Assembly: GCA_900318465.1 (NCBI GenBank)
Contig: ONKQ01000043.1
Location: 1 to 42,351, forward strand
DNA from: an uncultured Bacteroidales bacterium
Lineage (GTDB): Bacteria > Bacteroidota > Bacteroidia > Bacteroidales > F082
Length of the DNA stretch: 42,351 nucleotides
Direction: 5' to 3'
A program made the position numbers and the translations under genes. Positions 42,050 to 42,351 of this stretch are shown one piece after another. The notes under the pieces are model-generated. The model was not told where the DNA came from. It saw nothing but the letters and a program-made list of their open reading frames with translations, and made no database searches. Each line of letters begins with the position of its first letter. Position 1 is the stretch's first letter.

Positions 42050-42351
42050 GCTCATTGAAATGGATATATAAAGTCATCTGTACAAAAGTAAATCCTATCA
42101 AGAACGATATCCTTTTGTTACAGGCGTTTATTCGTGACTATTTCAGATATAGAGAAACTTCTCTTTGTCACAACGAACCTTTTCGACGGGATAAGATGAA
42201 TGCACGAATGATGCTTGTTGGACACTCCATAGAAAAAGGAATGTCCTTTGAGTCCAAGAAAAAAAATTGGGGAAAGGAGAAGGTCTTACAGTTATGTAAA
42301 ATGATAGTTGCTTACATGCAAGAATACCCTGTCTCAGAGGAGGTAATCAAT
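42043..42351 (+). CDS. Nitroreductase-family-like protein, N-terminal part (cut by the window end)
   Basis: 103 codons, open to the window end, starting at the ATG 7 bp before the previous stop (42047-42049). The segment MLVGHSIEKGMSF matches the 'HxLEKGL' start of nitroreductase-like proteins that recur in Bacteroidota capsule loci, and the preceding RRDKMNARMM is consistent. The FMN-binding and catalytic parts are outside the window, so the role cannot be judged. Confidence 0.5.
   Translation, partial: MLGSLKWIYKVICTKVNPIKNDILLLQAFIRDYFRYRETSLCHNEPFRRDKMNARMMLVGHSIEKGMSFESKKKNWGKEKVLQLCKMIVAYMQEYPVSEEVIN

Overview
The window comes from a member of the Bacteroidales (Bacteroidota). The signs are promoters with the TAnnTTTG -7 box and a TTG/TTTG -33 element, weak or absent Shine-Dalgarno sequences, a TonB-dependent receptor, a type IX secretion sorting domain on a CotH protein, a GH109 lipoprotein, and a capsule locus opened by an UpxY/NusG-like factor. 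No rRNA, tRNA, CRISPR array or complete insertion sequence was found.

Layout. (1) 1-1590: remnant of an EcoRI-type adenine methyltransferase, overlapped by an intact DUF262-HNH endonuclease gene. (2) 1590-1941: two tandem arrays of GC-rich palindromic repeats between convergent genes. (3) 1942-6403 (minus): a TPP riboswitch controlling a TonB-dependent receptor, a DUF481-type outer-membrane protein, and a 10-TM ArsP_2-type metal exporter. (4) 6562-10329 (plus): rimM, a tRNA1(Val) m6A methyltransferase, clpS and a long RelA/SpoT homologue whose hydrolase centre is destroyed. (5) 10480-12102: secreted CotH-type kinase. (6) 12103-16024 (minus): a toxin-antitoxin pair (MqsR-like toxin; antitoxin fusing an MqsA-like HTH to a Panacea/SocA domain), followed by a PnuC-family vitamin transporter, a secreted phosphodiesterase/phosphatase and an EamA permease. 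(7) 16111-18353 (minus): esterase and MscS channel. (8) 18474-24578: a small outer-membrane protein (plus), then smpB, miaA, cca and clpC on the minus strand, transcribed in the order clpC-cca-miaA-smpB. (9) 24809-28660 (plus): gyrA, broken in this sequence by an exact 29-bp tandem duplication just before the GyrA box, and a TPR protein. (10) 28740-31349: divergent GH109 alpha-N-acetylgalactosaminidase and N-acetylhexosamine-1-kinase genes. (11) 31397-32668: divergent rubrerythrin and a 3'-5' exonuclease. (12) 32787 to the right end (plus): a capsule/exopolysaccharide locus with UpxY/NusG-like regulator, HAD phosphatase, Wza-type lipoprotein, initiating sugar transferase, pyruvyltransferase, flippase, a frameshifted hexapeptide acyltransferase, an acyltransferase-3, a Wzy-like polymerase and the start of a nitroreductase-like gene. 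From about 36 kb onward this locus is visibly richer in A+T than the rest.

How they fit together. The riboswitch and receptor point to thiamine uptake. The secreted phosphatase and PnuC homologue could form a second vitamin or nucleoside salvage route. The GH109/kinase pair would release and phosphorylate GalNAc. The capsule genes form a Wzx/Wzy-type pathway, with no Wzc-type chain-length kinase inside the window.

The most notable points are the Panacea-type toxin-antitoxin pair, the gyrA duplication, the RSH protein with a dead hydrolase, the miaA start captured by an intergenic repeat, a near-perfect palindrome carrying two opposed promoters at 6421-6444, and the decayed methyltransferase beside an intact DUF262-HNH nuclease.
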